Below are positions 55,386 to 64,000 of a DNA stretch of 64,000 nt, piece by piece. The notes under the pieces are model-generated. The model saw nothing but the letters and a program-made list of their open reading frames with translations, searched no databases and was not told where the DNA came from. Positions within the stretch are counted from its first letter, which is position 1. Every line of letters starts with the position of its first letter. Origin of the DNA: Terrisporobacter mayombei. GTDB taxonomy: Bacteria > Bacillota > Clostridia > Peptostreptococcales > Peptostreptococcaceae. The stretch is taken from assembly GCF_020748465.1 (NCBI RefSeq), contig NZ_JAHZMP010000001.1, positions 372,001-436,000 of the forward strand, given 5' to 3'. Both the position numbers and the translations under genes were made by a program.

Positions 55386-57083
55386 TTACATTAATTTGTT
55401 TAATATTTCGTTTATACTTTTCTTTATACTGGATACTTTACTATCACAAGTAACTTCATCATTACCTTTTACTGCTACATAGAACTTTAATTTTGGCTCT
55501 GTTCCAGAAGGCCTAATAGCTATCCATGATTCATCTTCTAAGAAGTATTTTAATACGTTTGCCTTTGGTAAATCATCTATACCCTTTGCGAAGTCTTTAA
55601 CTTCAACAACTTTTTTATTGTTTATACTTTCTATATCATTATTTCTAAAATGAGAAATTATCTCCCCAATTTTTTCTAATCCTTCTATTCCAGCTAAAGT
55701 TAAAGATATCGTTTCTTCTTTGAAGTATCCATATTTTTTATATAACTCCTGTAATCCTTCATATAAACTCATGCCTTTTGAATAATAATATGCAGCCATT
55801 TCAGATATTAATAAAGATGCAACTACCCCGTCTTTATCTCTTGCATGAGTTCCAACTAAGTAACCATAACTTTCTTCGTATCCAAATAAATAAATCTTAT
55901 CATTTTTCTCTTCAAAATATTTTATCTTTTCACCTATAAACTTGAATCCTGTAAGCACATTCATAACTTCCACATTATTTGCTTTTGCTACGTCTGCACC
56001 AAATTCAGAAGTAACGATTGTTTTTATAAGCACTGAATTATCTTTTAATTTATGTTCTTCTTTTTGACCTTCTATTATATAATTAGTTAGCATTCCACCA
56101 ATTTGATTTCCTGTAAGGAGTGCATAATCTCCAGAAGTAGTTTTTACAGCCACCCCAACTCTATCACAATCTGGGTCTGTTGCTATTACTAAATTAGCCC
56201 CTTCTTTTTTAGCAAGTTCTATTCCTCTAGTTAGTGCTCTTTGGTCTTCAGGATTTGGATATTCTATTCCTGCAAAGTTTGAATCTGGTACCTCTTCTTC
56301 TTTTACAATAAGAACATTTTCAAATCCAACTTCTTCTAATGCCCTTTTTACTGGTACATTTCCTGTTCCACAAAGTGGTGTATAAACTATTTTAAATTCT
56401 TTTCCTACTTTTTTAACTAATTCTTTTCTTATTACTTGTATTTTAACTGATTCAATAAAGTCAGTGTCCTGTTTTTCATCTAATACTCTCACTAAATCTT
56501 TATTTTCTTCAGTTAGTGTAGGTATTATTGAGTAATCTTCAATTGAATTTATTTCTTCAGTTATTGCATTTGCTATTTCTGGCATTACTTGTGCCCCATC
56601 TTCCCAATATACCTTGTATCCATTATATTCTGGTGGGTTGTGGCTAGCCGTTATAACTATACCTGCTATTGCATTTAAGTTTCTAACTGCAAAAGAAAGC
56701 TCTGGCGTAGTTCTTAAACTTTTAAATATATAGGCTTTTATATTACATGCTGCTAGTGTATTGGCAGCTTCTATACAAAATTCTCTAGACATAAATCTAT
56801 TATCATGAGCTATAACTACTCCTCTTTCTTGTTCTACTTTAGTAGTATTTTTTAATATATAATTAGCTAGACCAAAAGTAGCTCTCCTAACAGTATATTT
56901 GTTTATTCTGTTTGTTCCTGCTGCAATTACCCCTCTAAGTCCAGCTGTCCCAAATTCTAAATCTTTGTAAAATCTATCTTCTATTTCTTTTTCATTATCT
57001 TTTAAATTAATCAATTCTTCTCTAGTTTTTTCATCAAAATATTTATTATCTATCCAATTATTGTATTTTCCCCTATATGCCAT
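55386..57083 (-). CDS. pgcA: Phosphoglucomutase/phosphomannomutase (alpha-D-phosphohexomutase)
   Basis: 565 aa, the length of the PgcA type. N-terminal FGTAGLRGVIAAGTNR, catalytic serine loop TASHNPPEYNGYK, metal loop ATDPDCDRVG, sugar-binding GYEESYGYL and the C-terminal phosphate-binding RPSGTEPKLKFY. It interconverts hexose 1- and 6-phosphates via a phosphoserine, linking glycolysis to cell-wall sugar synthesis. Single gene with its own terminator. Confidence 0.94.
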   Translation of the reverse strand: MAYRGKYNNWIDNKYFDEKTREELINLKDNEKEIEDRFYKDLEFGTAGLRGVIAAGTNRINKYTVRRATFGLANYILKNTTKVEQERGVVIAHDNRFMSREFCIEAANTLAACNIKAYIFKSLRTTPELSFAVRNLNAIAGIVITASHNPPEYNGYKVYWEDGAQVMPEIANAITEEINSIEDYSIIPTLTEENKDLVRVLDEKQDTDFIESVKIQVIRKELVKKVGKEFKIVYTPLCGTGNVPVKRALEEVGFENVLIVKEEEVPDSNFAGIEYPNPEDQRALTRGIELAKKEGANLVIATDPDCDRVGVAVKTTSGDYALLTGNQIGGMLTNYIIEGQKEEHKLKDNSVLIKTIVTSEFGADVAKANNVEVMNVLTGFKFIGEKIKYFEEKNDKIYLFGYEESYGYLVGTHARDKDGVVASLLISEMAAYYYSKGMSLYEGLQELYKKYGYFKEETISLTLAGIEGLEKIGEIISHFRNNDIESINNKKVVEVKDFAKGIDDLPKANVLKYFLEDESWIAIRPSGTEPKLKFYVAVKGNDEVTCDSKVSSIKKSINEILNKLM

Positions 57084-57218
57084 TTAAGTTGCTCCTTTAC
57101 TTTTTACTTTTTATCCATAATCACATATGAATAATCATATGTATATTTTATCCTTATTTTTCTATTTAGTAAACATGAACCGCTAATATCTAAATTAATT
57201 TTTTCTACAAAAACTACA

Positions 57219-57256
57219 AAAGTATTAGGTCAAGTTAAAACTTGACCTAATACTTT
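57219..57256. terminator. Bidirectional terminator after the 3D-domain gene
   Basis: AAAGTATTAGGTCAAG and its exact complement around a six-base TTAAAA loop. Confidence 0.85.
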
Positions 57257-57259
57257 AAT

Positions 57260-58081
57260 TTATCCAACAATATAAATATCTATACTTCTTACTCCCCAAT
57301 TATAGCAAGCCGAGGAGCTATTCATAAATATATCTATTCTATTTCCTTTTATCCCACCGCCACAGTCTTCTGCTACAAAAGTCATATTAAATTTAGGTAT
57401 ATACACTTTTGTACCATAAGGTATTATTCTAGGATCCACTGCAATAGTTCCCCATCTTGGGCGTGTTCCAGTTGAAGTTGAACTATCACCACTATAGGCA
57501 GTAGCTGACACTACCATTTTATCCCTGTTAATATTTGAAGATTTTTTTTGTGTTGATAAATTTACAACACTAGCCGCATAACTCGTTCCTGTACCTTTTA
57601 TAACAACCTTATTAACAGGCTCTTCTCTTATCATTTCCTTATTAGCAACTCTAGACACCAACTTACCATCATGATAAACTTCTTCATATACAATTGTTTT
57701 TCTTCCTTCTTTTCCTTCTTGAGCAACTTTAGTAACTCCCTTTGGCAAAGATTTATCTGTTTTAACTTCAGTTTTATATGATATTCTTGAATGCTCACTA
57801 ACAGAAATTTGCTCTACATATGTAATTTTTATATTCATATAATCTTCTAATTTACTATCTAAACTAGGGTATATAATATCATCTTCGTTATAACATATAT
57901 CTTTTTCACTCAATAATTCTTTTACAGTCTTACAATAAGTGTCTACAGTTGTCACCTTTCCATTCACTTGTAAAACTATTTGCTCTTTTTTCAATATAAA
58001 ATATGATGCAAGAAGAACACAAAAAGATAGAGTTATTAGTAAACTTCTAAAAATTATATTATTTTTAAAATTATTTTTCAT
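57260..58081 (-). CDS. YabE-like wall protein with DUF348, G5 and 3D domains
   Basis: 273 aa. One N-terminal membrane helix at about 10-27, a DUF348 ubiquitin-like segment at about 28-78 (VLQVNGKVTTVDTYCKTVKE), a G5 domain at about 80-160, and a C-terminal 3D domain with VSATAYSGD, then GTIAVDPRIIPYGTKVYIP and EDCGGGIKGNRIDIFM; the three Asp residues that name the domain are present. Relatives (YabE, Rpf-like, EntA-type) cut peptidoglycan. It acts outside the membrane. Confidence 0.9.
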   Translation of the reverse strand: MKNNFKNNIIFRSLLITLSFCVLLASYFILKKEQIVLQVNGKVTTVDTYCKTVKELLSEKDICYNEDDIIYPSLDSKLEDYMNIKITYVEQISVSEHSRISYKTEVKTDKSLPKGVTKVAQEGKEGRKTIVYEEVYHDGKLVSRVANKEMIREEPVNKVVIKGTGTSYAASVVNLSTQKKSSNINRDKMVVSATAYSGDSSTSTGTRPRWGTIAVDPRIIPYGTKVYIPKFNMTFVAEDCGGGIKGNRIDIFMNSSSACYNWGVRSIDIYIVG

Positions 58082-58278
58082 TTTTACTCCCCCTATAAAT
58101 ATTCAATATATAAAACTTAAGTATTTTAAATTTCAAACTGTTTATATATTTATATTTATAGAAGCAATAAAATATGTAACTAATCTGTAACTAATATTTA
58201 ATTTTCAGATTCATTTTTGATAACATTTAGTAACCATCTCAATTTTAGCTATAAATTTTTTTAATATTTTGTAATAAA

Positions 58279-58443
58279 TTATCTTGCATCTTTAACTATG
58301 TTGTAAATTCTAACGTAAGTTTCTCCAACTTCTTCTGCTGATTTAGCTTCTTCTTTTGACACTCTATAATATAATTCTGTTAGCTCTATAGCCACATCCT
58401 TTGCATTTCTTTGTGAAGATCCTGTTATTTTTGTTTCTGCCAT
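58279..58443 (-). CDS. Small uncharacterised protein (54 aa)
   Basis: ATG 58443 with TAGGAGGAAATAG upstream; the frame reads MAETKITGSSQRNAKDVAIE, then LTELYYRVSKEEAKSAEEVG and ends IVKDAR. Entirely helical and charged with no cysteine. It lies 23 bp after the hydrolase stop, so is probably cotranscribed with it. Unknown function. Confidence 0.65.
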   Translation of the reverse strand: MAETKITGSSQRNAKDVAIELTELYYRVSKEEAKSAEEVGETYVRIYNIVKDAR

Positions 58444-58466
58444 TTCTATTTCCTCCTAAAATTTTC

Positions 58467-59423
58467 TTAATAATAACTTTGTTTTTTATTTTCTATTTTT
58501 TCAACTATCCACTTCATTACATCTTCTTTTACTTCTTCTTTGTTAATCTCATTTAATATTTCATGTCTACCATCTTTATATAATATACATTTTACATCTT
58601 CAATACCTGATTTTTCATATCTAATTTTTAGATTCAATAAACCCTTTCCGTTATTCCCAACAGGATCTTTATCTCCTGAAATTATTAATATGGGTAAATC
58701 TTTTCTGATTTTTATTATATTTTCTCTATCTTCTATAAATTTAAGTCCGTGTATAAAATCTTCAAAAAAACCACAAGTACATTTAAATCCACACATTGAA
58801 TCATTTATATATTTATCTACTTCTTTTTCATCTCTGCTTAACCAATCATAATCTGTTCGACATGGTTTAAAGACTTTGTTATTTGACCCAAAGAATAAAC
58901 TATCAATAAATTCACTAACATATTTTCTGCCTTTAATTTTACAAGTAGATTTTACTATTATATTCGCTAAATCTAGTTTTCCACCAAAATCTCCATTTGA
59001 ACCAGAAAGTATTAATCCATCGATTTCATCTCCATATTTTATAGCATAATTTTGCGAGGCAAATGATCCCATACTATGACCAAATAATATTAAAGGTACA
59101 TCTTTACTTTCTTCTTTTATTATTTCTGTTAAAGTATGTATATCATCTACTAAACAATCAAATCCATTTTCATCTGCTAAATAACCTGCATTTTTTAAAT
59201 TTTTTGCCGTTTTGCCATGACCTCTATGGTCATTAACATAGACATTATATCCATTATCTGTTAAGAGTTTAGCAAAATCTTCATATCTTTTCCCATGCTC
59301 TGCCATACCATGAGATATTTGTACTACGCCTTTAACAGTTACGTTTTCATCACATACAAACTTATATGTAAATATCTCATTCTCATCTATTTTAGAAGTA
59401 AAATAAAAATTGCTATATCTCAT
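58467..59423 (-). CDS. Alpha/beta hydrolase, monoacylglycerol lipase/lysophospholipase type
   Basis: 318 aa from ATG 59423 (AAAGGGTG before it; an upstream GTG overlaps that site). The nucleophile elbow is GHSMGS, preceded by QISHGMAEHGKRYEDFAKLL and NDHRGHGKT. The acid appears in GDKDPVGNNGKG and the His in KDGRHEILNE. Serine hydrolase of lysolipids or short esters, cytoplasmic. A terminator and a candidate RNA lie upstream. Confidence 0.88.
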   Translation of the reverse strand: MRYSNFYFTSKIDENEIFTYKFVCDENVTVKGVVQISHGMAEHGKRYEDFAKLLTDNGYNVYVNDHRGHGKTAKNLKNAGYLADENGFDCLVDDIHTLTEIIKEESKDVPLILFGHSMGSFASQNYAIKYGDEIDGLILSGSNGDFGGKLDLANIIVKSTCKIKGRKYVSEFIDSLFFGSNNKVFKPCRTDYDWLSRDEKEVDKYINDSMCGFKCTCGFFEDFIHGLKFIEDRENIIKIRKDLPILIISGDKDPVGNNGKGLLNLKIRYEKSGIEDVKCILYKDGRHEILNEINKEEVKEDVMKWIVEKIENKKQSYY

Positions 59424-59493
59424 AATTTTCACCCTTTCAATTAATCTTCTATATTAAGTATAACAAATATTTAACATATTTGTCTTTACATAC

Positions 59494-59524
59494 AAAAAAA
59501 GTAGCACGATATTTATTCGTGCTA
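59494..59524 (-). terminator. Terminator upstream of the hydrolase gene
   Basis: TAGCACGA pairs with TCGTGCTA and is followed on the minus strand by seven T residues. It ends whatever is transcribed from 59.5-59.7 kb. Confidence 0.75.
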
Positions 59525-59711
59525 TGGTGGGTTAAATTACTTAAGCTAATTTTTCATTTAATGTTTAATAAACTTTATAACTAAATAATATAATAATATT
59601 TTTTACAAATCAATTATATATCTTAAGGAATGATTCTCTTTTGGAATATAAATGTGTTTAGCTAAACCGTTGTATAATTATATACTTTATATAGCTTATT
59701 AATAATTTGAT

Positions 59712-59910
59712 AAAAATAAGTCATTTTAAAACCCCCATTTTAAAATGACTTATTGAAAAGAATAAATTTAATTATTGCAAAATCCGATCACAATTTCCCC
59801 AAAAGATTTTCCCTTCCAATAGGAAAACCTTTTCAACCAATTACTCAAAGTTTAAATTTAATATACCCAAACTTTTGCTTGTAATAAAAATTTCCGTTTT
59901 TCTATTACAA
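59712..59910 (-). ncRNA. Candidate structured non-coding RNA
   Basis: Minus-strand segment after TATAAT (59916-59921). Order of elements: hairpin TTGTAATA...TATTACAA (59879-59910); a junction closed by GCAAAA/TTTTGC (59777-59878) that encloses AAAGTTT...AAACTTT and a long AAAAG-TTTTC...GAAAA-CTTTT hairpin; and a 17-bp perfect terminator stem (59715-59731/59738-59754, loop TGGGGG) with a T-run. No frame is present. It may be a free RNA or the aptamer of a leader. Confidence 0.5.
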
Positions 59911-60134
59911 ATATAATTATAAAACATTTTCCTAAGAAAAGCTAATACTTTTTTTCTCATTTTTAAATAAAATTTTTTATTTTCATAGAATTTTTATTTT
60001 CCACTATAGATATTTTTTATTTAAATCCATCAATAAATTATTTCATTAACAATAATCAACATATAAATCCATTATATAATATCTAATAATATCAAAAAAA
60101 ATAAAGATACATTCGCATCTTTATTTTTTATATA

Positions 60135-60317
60135 TTATTTATTTAATTTACTTTTAACTATATCTTCCACGTAAGATTTGCATCTTCCGCATCCTTTTGT
60201 CGCCTTAGTTTCTTCTACAACTTTTTCAAAACTATCAGCTCCATTTTTTATACTATCTTCTATTTTGTCGAAAGATACTTTTTTACAATTACATACATTC
60301 TTATTTAAACTTTCCAT
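60135..60317 (-). CDS. BFD-like [2Fe-2S]-binding protein
   Basis: 60 aa. The four cysteines are CNCKK near the start and GCGRCKSYV near the end, the C-x-C...C-x-x-C arrangement of bacterioferritin-associated ferredoxin. BFD domains bind a [2Fe-2S] cluster and pass electrons. Single short gene; 59911-60134 has nothing else that I can name. Confidence 0.85.
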   Translation of the reverse strand: MESLNKNVCNCKKVSFDKIEDSIKNGADSFEKVVEETKATKGCGRCKSYVEDIVKSKLNK

Positions 60318-60554
60318 ATTTGCCCTCCAATATATTATGACTAATTTTATGTTTATATCATATATAAATATATTTATTCCCCTATATGTATTATAGTAAA
60401 CAAATATTTTTTTCTATATTACAACACTTCAGAATAATTTTTTTAATGTATAATTATTTTTTTACGAATTATATATTTAAATCTATGGAAGAATTATTAT
60501 TATGGGATTATAATATATTGAAATAACTTAATTTTCATATGGAAAGGGGAACTT

Positions 60555-61664
60555 ATGAATAAATCAAAAGTATATTATACTAATCTAAGAACAGATTTTA
60601 AGAGCAATTTATTAGACAAATTACAAATGCTAGTCAAAAAAGCTGGCATAAATGACATTAATTTTGAAAACAAGTATACAGCCATAAAAATCCACTTTGG
60701 AGAACCAGGAAATTTAGCTTACTTAAGACCTAATTTTTCTAAAGTTATTGTGGATTTAATAAAATCAAAAAATGGTAAAGTATTTTTAACAGACTGTAAT
60801 ACTCTTTATGTTGGTGGTAGAAAAAACGGCCTTGAGCATTTAGATTCAGCTTATACTAATGGCTATAATCCATTTACTACAGGATGCCATATAATAATAG
60901 CTGATGGCATAAAGGGTACAGATGAGGCTCTTGTTCCAGTTGAAGGTGGAGAATATGTTAAAGAAGCTAAAATAGGCCAGGCTATAATGGATGCTGATAT
61001 TTTCATATCAATGAATCATTTTAAGGGACATGAATCTACAGGTTTTGGTGGAGCATTAAAAAATATAGGTATGGGATGTGGATCTCGTGCTGGTAAAATG
61101 GAAATGCACAGTAGTGGAAAGCCTTTTGTAAAGGAAAATAAATGTGTTGGCTGTAGAGCATGTGCAAAAAATTGCGCTCACGATGCTATTACATTTGGAG
61201 AAAGTAAAAAGGCTTCTATTGACCATAATAACTGTGTTGGATGTGGAAGATGCATTGGATCATGTAATTATGATGCTGTAAATTCACCTACTGATGAATC
61301 CAATGATATACTAAATAAAAAGATAGCAGAATATTCTAAAGCTGTATTACAAGGTAGACCTCATTTTCATATAAGCTTTGTTATAGATGTATCTCCAAAT
61401 TGTGATTGTCATAGAGAAAATGATTTAGCTATTATTCCAGATGTTGGTATTTTCGCTTCCTTTGACCCTGTTGCTTTAGACATGGCTTGTGTAGATGCTT
61501 GTAACAAGCAAAGTGTAATACATGGTAGTTATTTAGATGAACAAAAACACCATTGTCATGACCACTTTATAAATACTCATCCTGAAACAAATTGGGAAGT
61601 TTGTATTGATCATAGTGTCAAACTTGGTATTGGGAGTAAGGAATATGAATTAATTGAAGTATAA
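60555..61664 (+). CDS. DUF362 protein with two [4Fe-4S] ferredoxin motifs
   Basis: 369 aa. A DUF362 domain fills the chain (KIHFGEPGNLAYLRPNFSKV, then GHESTGFGGALKNIGMGCGS, later PDVGIFASFDPVALDMACVD), interrupted at about 195-250 by a ferredoxin insert with CVGCRACAKNC and CVGCGRCIGSC. These proteins occur widely in anaerobes with an unknown redox role. Ribosome site GGAAAGGGGA. Confidence 0.9.
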   Translation: MNKSKVYYTNLRTDFKSNLLDKLQMLVKKAGINDINFENKYTAIKIHFGEPGNLAYLRPNFSKVIVDLIKSKNGKVFLTDCNTLYVGGRKNGLEHLDSAYTNGYNPFTTGCHIIIADGIKGTDEALVPVEGGEYVKEAKIGQAIMDADIFISMNHFKGHESTGFGGALKNIGMGCGSRAGKMEMHSSGKPFVKENKCVGCRACAKNCAHDAITFGESKKASIDHNNCVGCGRCIGSCNYDAVNSPTDESNDILNKKIAEYSKAVLQGRPHFHISFVIDVSPNCDCHRENDLAIIPDVGIFASFDPVALDMACVDACNKQSVIHGSYLDEQKHHCHDHFINTHPETNWEVCIDHSVKLGIGSKEYELIEV

Positions 61665-61677
61665 AATTTGAATACAT

Positions 61678-61732
61678 AAAGAGTAGTAATCTTATATTGT
61701 ACTTTATTCAATAAAAGTTACTACTCTTTTTT
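61678..61732. terminator. Terminator of the DUF362 gene
   Basis: AAAGAGTAGTAA pairs with TTACTACTCTTT and then TTTT on the plus strand. Confidence 0.8.
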
Positions 61733-61797
61733 ATATAAAGTATATTGATACATCTTATATAAAGTCTAATTTTAATATTTTGTTCTTTTATTTTTAT

Positions 61798-62553
61798 TTA
61801 CTTTATCATACTAAATATATAATCAAACTTTTTAATACTTAAAATTTCATGAGTTATAAATTTTCCGTTATAGTATAAACTATATGTTGTGAAAGGAGTT
61901 GAGGAATTTTGTGCTTGAACTTTATTTTCATACCTAACAATATGTAAATCTATATCTTTTTCCTTTGCATAATCCTTTATCATAGAAACATATTTAGAAG
62001 TAAAAGGACATTGGTGTGAATAATATAAAACAAATCCTTTTTCATCAATAGATTCTTCTTTTACTGTGTTTTTAAATTTAGGCATAACTTCACTTTCTTC
62101 AAAAGGCATATACAATAATTCAAAATAAGGCCTTGCAATATCAGCTACTAAGAAGCCCTTTTTTATAAAATATTTTTTATCAGATAAAAATGGTTTCTTT
62201 TTATCCGAGGATAATACTATTAATCCCTTCTTCCCCTTTTCTTTACTATCTTTTATACATTCTTCTAGTAACTTACTCCCTATACCTTGTCCCTTATATT
62301 TCCCCGACACCCAAAAACAATTTATAAACATATAATTATCTGCAATAATTGGGCACCAAGCATTTTCAACAGGTATGTATTCAATAAAAACTTTTCCCCT
62401 AACATCACCTTTTTTAAAAACTAGATTGTCTTTTAATCTATCTTTGAGCCAAGTTTTTTTTGATGATACTTGAAACTCTCCTTTTTTATCAGAAATAGCA
62501 CAACATATATGTTCTTTATCTATATTTTCAAAATTTATATCTATAAAGTCCAA
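61798..62553 (-). CDS. GNAT N-acetyltransferase with C-terminal YoaP-like domain
   Basis: 251 aa with TTG start (62553) and GGAGGAATTTAC upstream. The acetyl-CoA loop is GKYKGQGIGSKLLEE near 80-95. The C-terminal part (about 165-250) has YYSHQCPFTSKYVSMIKDYA, the YoaP thioredoxin-like fold with a single Cys. Substrate unknown. Last gene of the WYL-GyrI-GNAT operon. Confidence 0.85.
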   Translation of the reverse strand: MDFIDINFENIDKEHICCAISDKKGEFQVSSKKTWLKDRLKDNLVFKKGDVRGKVFIEYIPVENAWCPIIADNYMFINCFWVSGKYKGQGIGSKLLEECIKDSKEKGKKGLIVLSSDKKKPFLSDKKYFIKKGFLVADIARPYFELLYMPFEESEVMPKFKNTVKEESIDEKGFVLYYSHQCPFTSKYVSMIKDYAKEKDIDLHIVRYENKVQAQNSSTPFTTYSLYYNGKFITHEILSIKKFDYIFSMIK

Positions 62554-62566
62554 AGTAAATTCCTCC

Positions 62567-63190
62567 TTAATTAGCTTCTACCATATATCTCAAAACTGTC
62601 TTAAGTTTTTCTGATGAAATTTTTCTAAAGTCAGAAATATAAATTTCTCTATGATTTTTATCTTTTATCAATAAATTTTTCTCATGACAAAATTCTTTCA
62701 TAAGTTGAAATGTTTTATATTCCTCATCAAAAGATCCTCTATGCATCATTTGAACACACATACCTTCATATATATTACCAAATTCTATCTCATCTAAGTA
62801 CTTATTAAACTTTTTCTTTTTAGTCATGTCCACCGCCAAATCAAAAACTTCTTTAGTCACAAAATCAGGTTGTCTAATCATTATGTTATATACTAAATTA
62901 TTTTTATCAAATACGTCTTTTTTCTCACCTTCTTCGTCTAAACCCCAAATTCCTTCCAATGGATATACAGTGTAATCAAAATATCCATCTGGAGTTATAC
63001 CTTTTTTAGGCATCATTTTGATTGCATAAGCTATTGAATATAATGCACCTACCTTCTCAGAGAACTCCTCACTGTTTGGATTCCCACTGCCTTTTATTTG
63101 TATAAACTTAAATTTTTCAATGTTTGCAATTTCAGGTTTTGTTTTTGGTAAGTAATATTGCTTTTCTTTTTTTCTCCATTCATGTTTCAT
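62567..63190 (-). CDS. GyrI-like small-molecule-binding protein
   Basis: 207 aa, soluble: FKFIQIKGSGNPNSEEFSEK near 29-48, PDGYFDYTVYPLEGIWGLDE, and FGNIYEGMCVQMMHRGSFDE, the duplicated SHS2/GyrI pattern. Stand-alone proteins of this kind bind small ligands such as drugs or act as cyclopropane hydrolases. It lies 13 bp before the GNAT gene and 28 bp after the WYL gene. Confidence 0.85.
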   Translation of the reverse strand: MKHEWRKKEKQYYLPKTKPEIANIEKFKFIQIKGSGNPNSEEFSEKVGALYSIAYAIKMMPKKGITPDGYFDYTVYPLEGIWGLDEEGEKKDVFDKNNLVYNIMIRQPDFVTKEVFDLAVDMTKKKKFNKYLDEIEFGNIYEGMCVQMMHRGSFDEEYKTFQLMKEFCHEKNLLIKDKNHREIYISDFRKISSEKLKTVLRYMVEAN

Positions 63191-63218
63191 AACAAATCTT
63201 CCTTTTTCTTAAATTATA

Positions 63219-64000
63219 TTAAGTATTTTTATTATACATATTTAAAGTTTCTTGCATTTTTTCTAAAACTATATTTCTTATATGCAATGGCTCTACTACT
63301 TTAGCATATGGACCAAAAGAAAGTATATACCCATACAGCCATTCATTCTCTGGAAATTCTATATTTACTTGGTAAGTTCCATTTTTATTATCAATAATTG
63401 ATTCTTCTGCAAAATCATCAAAAGCCCTATATAAAGCCTCCTTTTTAACTTCTAATTTTACCTTAACAATATTGAAAACTTCCTTTTCTTCCTTATTTAT
63501 TTCTTGATTTTCAAAATATCGTTTTATAAAACACTCATTCTTTACCTCAAAATCTTTTATTCTACTTATTCTAAATAATCTAAGGTCTTCTTTTAATCTG
63601 CAATATCCATATAAATACCAACTTTGACCTTTATAAGTGAGTTTAATGGGTTCAATAATTCTCTTAGATTGATTAGCTAAACTATTAATATAACTAAATT
63701 CTACTAATTTATTATTTAAAATTGCATATCTTATTTTATCGAATTTATCATCTTCATATGTTTTATTTCCCCATCTTGATAAATCTATATCTATCCAGTT
63801 ATCGTTGTCCTCTTTATTGTTTACAAATCCAACTTTGTTAATTACAGAATTTATGTTTGGATATTCAATAGTAGATAGGGCTTTGAGTGCTAATGTAATA
63901 CTTTCCTTATCATTTTCAGATAATAAAGTTTTATTTATAGAAAAACATTCTAATAAACCAATTCCTCCATTTTTTCCTTTACTCATATATACTGGCACTC
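63219..64000 (-). CDS. WYL-domain transcriptional regulator (YafY-like), N-terminal HTH off the window
   Basis: The open frame reaches the right edge with no start; GTG at 63998 is probably an internal Val. What remains is a linker and the WYL domain (VEFSYINSLANQSKRIIEPI, then YKGQSWYLYGYCR and RLFRISRI) and the C-terminal WCX extension ending FGPYAKVVEPLHIRNIVLEK. Regulators of this type bind small ligands or nucleotides and control neighbouring genes; the GyrI-like and GNAT genes follow in an operon. Confidence 0.88.
   Translation of the reverse strand, partial: VPVYMSKGKNGGIGLLECFSINKTLLSENDKESITLALKALSTIEYPNINSVINKVGFVNNKEDNDNWIDIDLSRWGNKTYEDDKFDKIRYAILNNKLVEFSYINSLANQSKRIIEPIKLTYKGQSWYLYGYCRLKEDLRLFRISRIKDFEVKNECFIKRYFENQEINKEEKEVFNIVKVKLEVKKEALYRAFDDFAEESIIDNKNGTYQVNIEFPENEWLYGYILSFGPYAKVVEPLHIRNIVLEKMQETLNMYNKNT

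Overview
This is a very AT-rich window with clostridial features. It has class I (T-box) amino-acid leaders, Gram-positive lipoprotein signals, strong GGAGG ribosome sites with frequent TTG/GTG starts, an acyl-CoA dehydratase activase of the anaerobic type, a LarE-like protein, YabE-like and NlpC/P60 wall proteins, and an initiator tRNA. I read it as class Clostridia, perhaps Peptostreptococcaceae or a relative. The species cannot be fixed from sequence alone.

Layout. 1-9.2 kb is a minus-strand block: PP2C-like phosphatase (cut by the edge), an OmpR-type two-component system with a lipoprotein and an HD protein, a Lys-rich protein, a THUMP-type RNA methyltransferase, a LarE-like protein, and an alanine racemase broken by an exact 22-bp tandem duplication. 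9.5-12.5 kb holds two tandem paralogous amino-acid permeases. 12.5-14.5 kb is a GntR/ABC module. 14.6-16.3 kb is a coupled pair: a HEPN-motif protein and an ArsC/Spx-like protein whose active-site Cys codon is TGA, followed by a SECIS-like hairpin. 16.4-26.9 kb has a 1444-aa activase, a MATE pump with a divergent MerR regulator and a MerR-type 19-bp-spacer promoter, a pentapeptide protein, tRNA-fMet, a probable C-rich small RNA, and gap.

27.2-43.6 kb is an integrated mobile element of about 16.4 kb. It is flanked by a perfect 262-bp direct repeat made from the 3' part of an FmdE-like gene. A tyrosine integrase sits next to the restored gene copy. Cargo includes a serine recombinase ringed by TGAACAT heptamers, an antirepressor-like gene split at an A7 tract, a PAS-GGDEF cyclase behind a structured leader, a lipoprotein family, an HExxH protein, an SF2 helicase and several repeated 5' leaders.

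43.6-64 kb returns to chromosome: hisD with the FmdE gene, a leucine operon collapsed to a leuA/leuB remnant but still carrying its T-box, a CcdA-TlpA gene with an amber codon, trxB, a decayed NlpC/P60 gene, trxA, hom behind two near-identical tandem T-boxes, a decayed PAS sensor, a phosphohexomutase, a 3D-domain protein, a hydrolase, a candidate structured RNA, ferredoxin-type proteins and a WYL-regulator operon.

A notable property is the number of broken genes (alr, leuAB, ccdA-tlpA, NlpC/P60, PAS sensor, antirepressor, XRE regulator and others). This could be true decay or base-level assembly error, and it must be kept in mind when judging the TGA codon in the ArsC-like gene.
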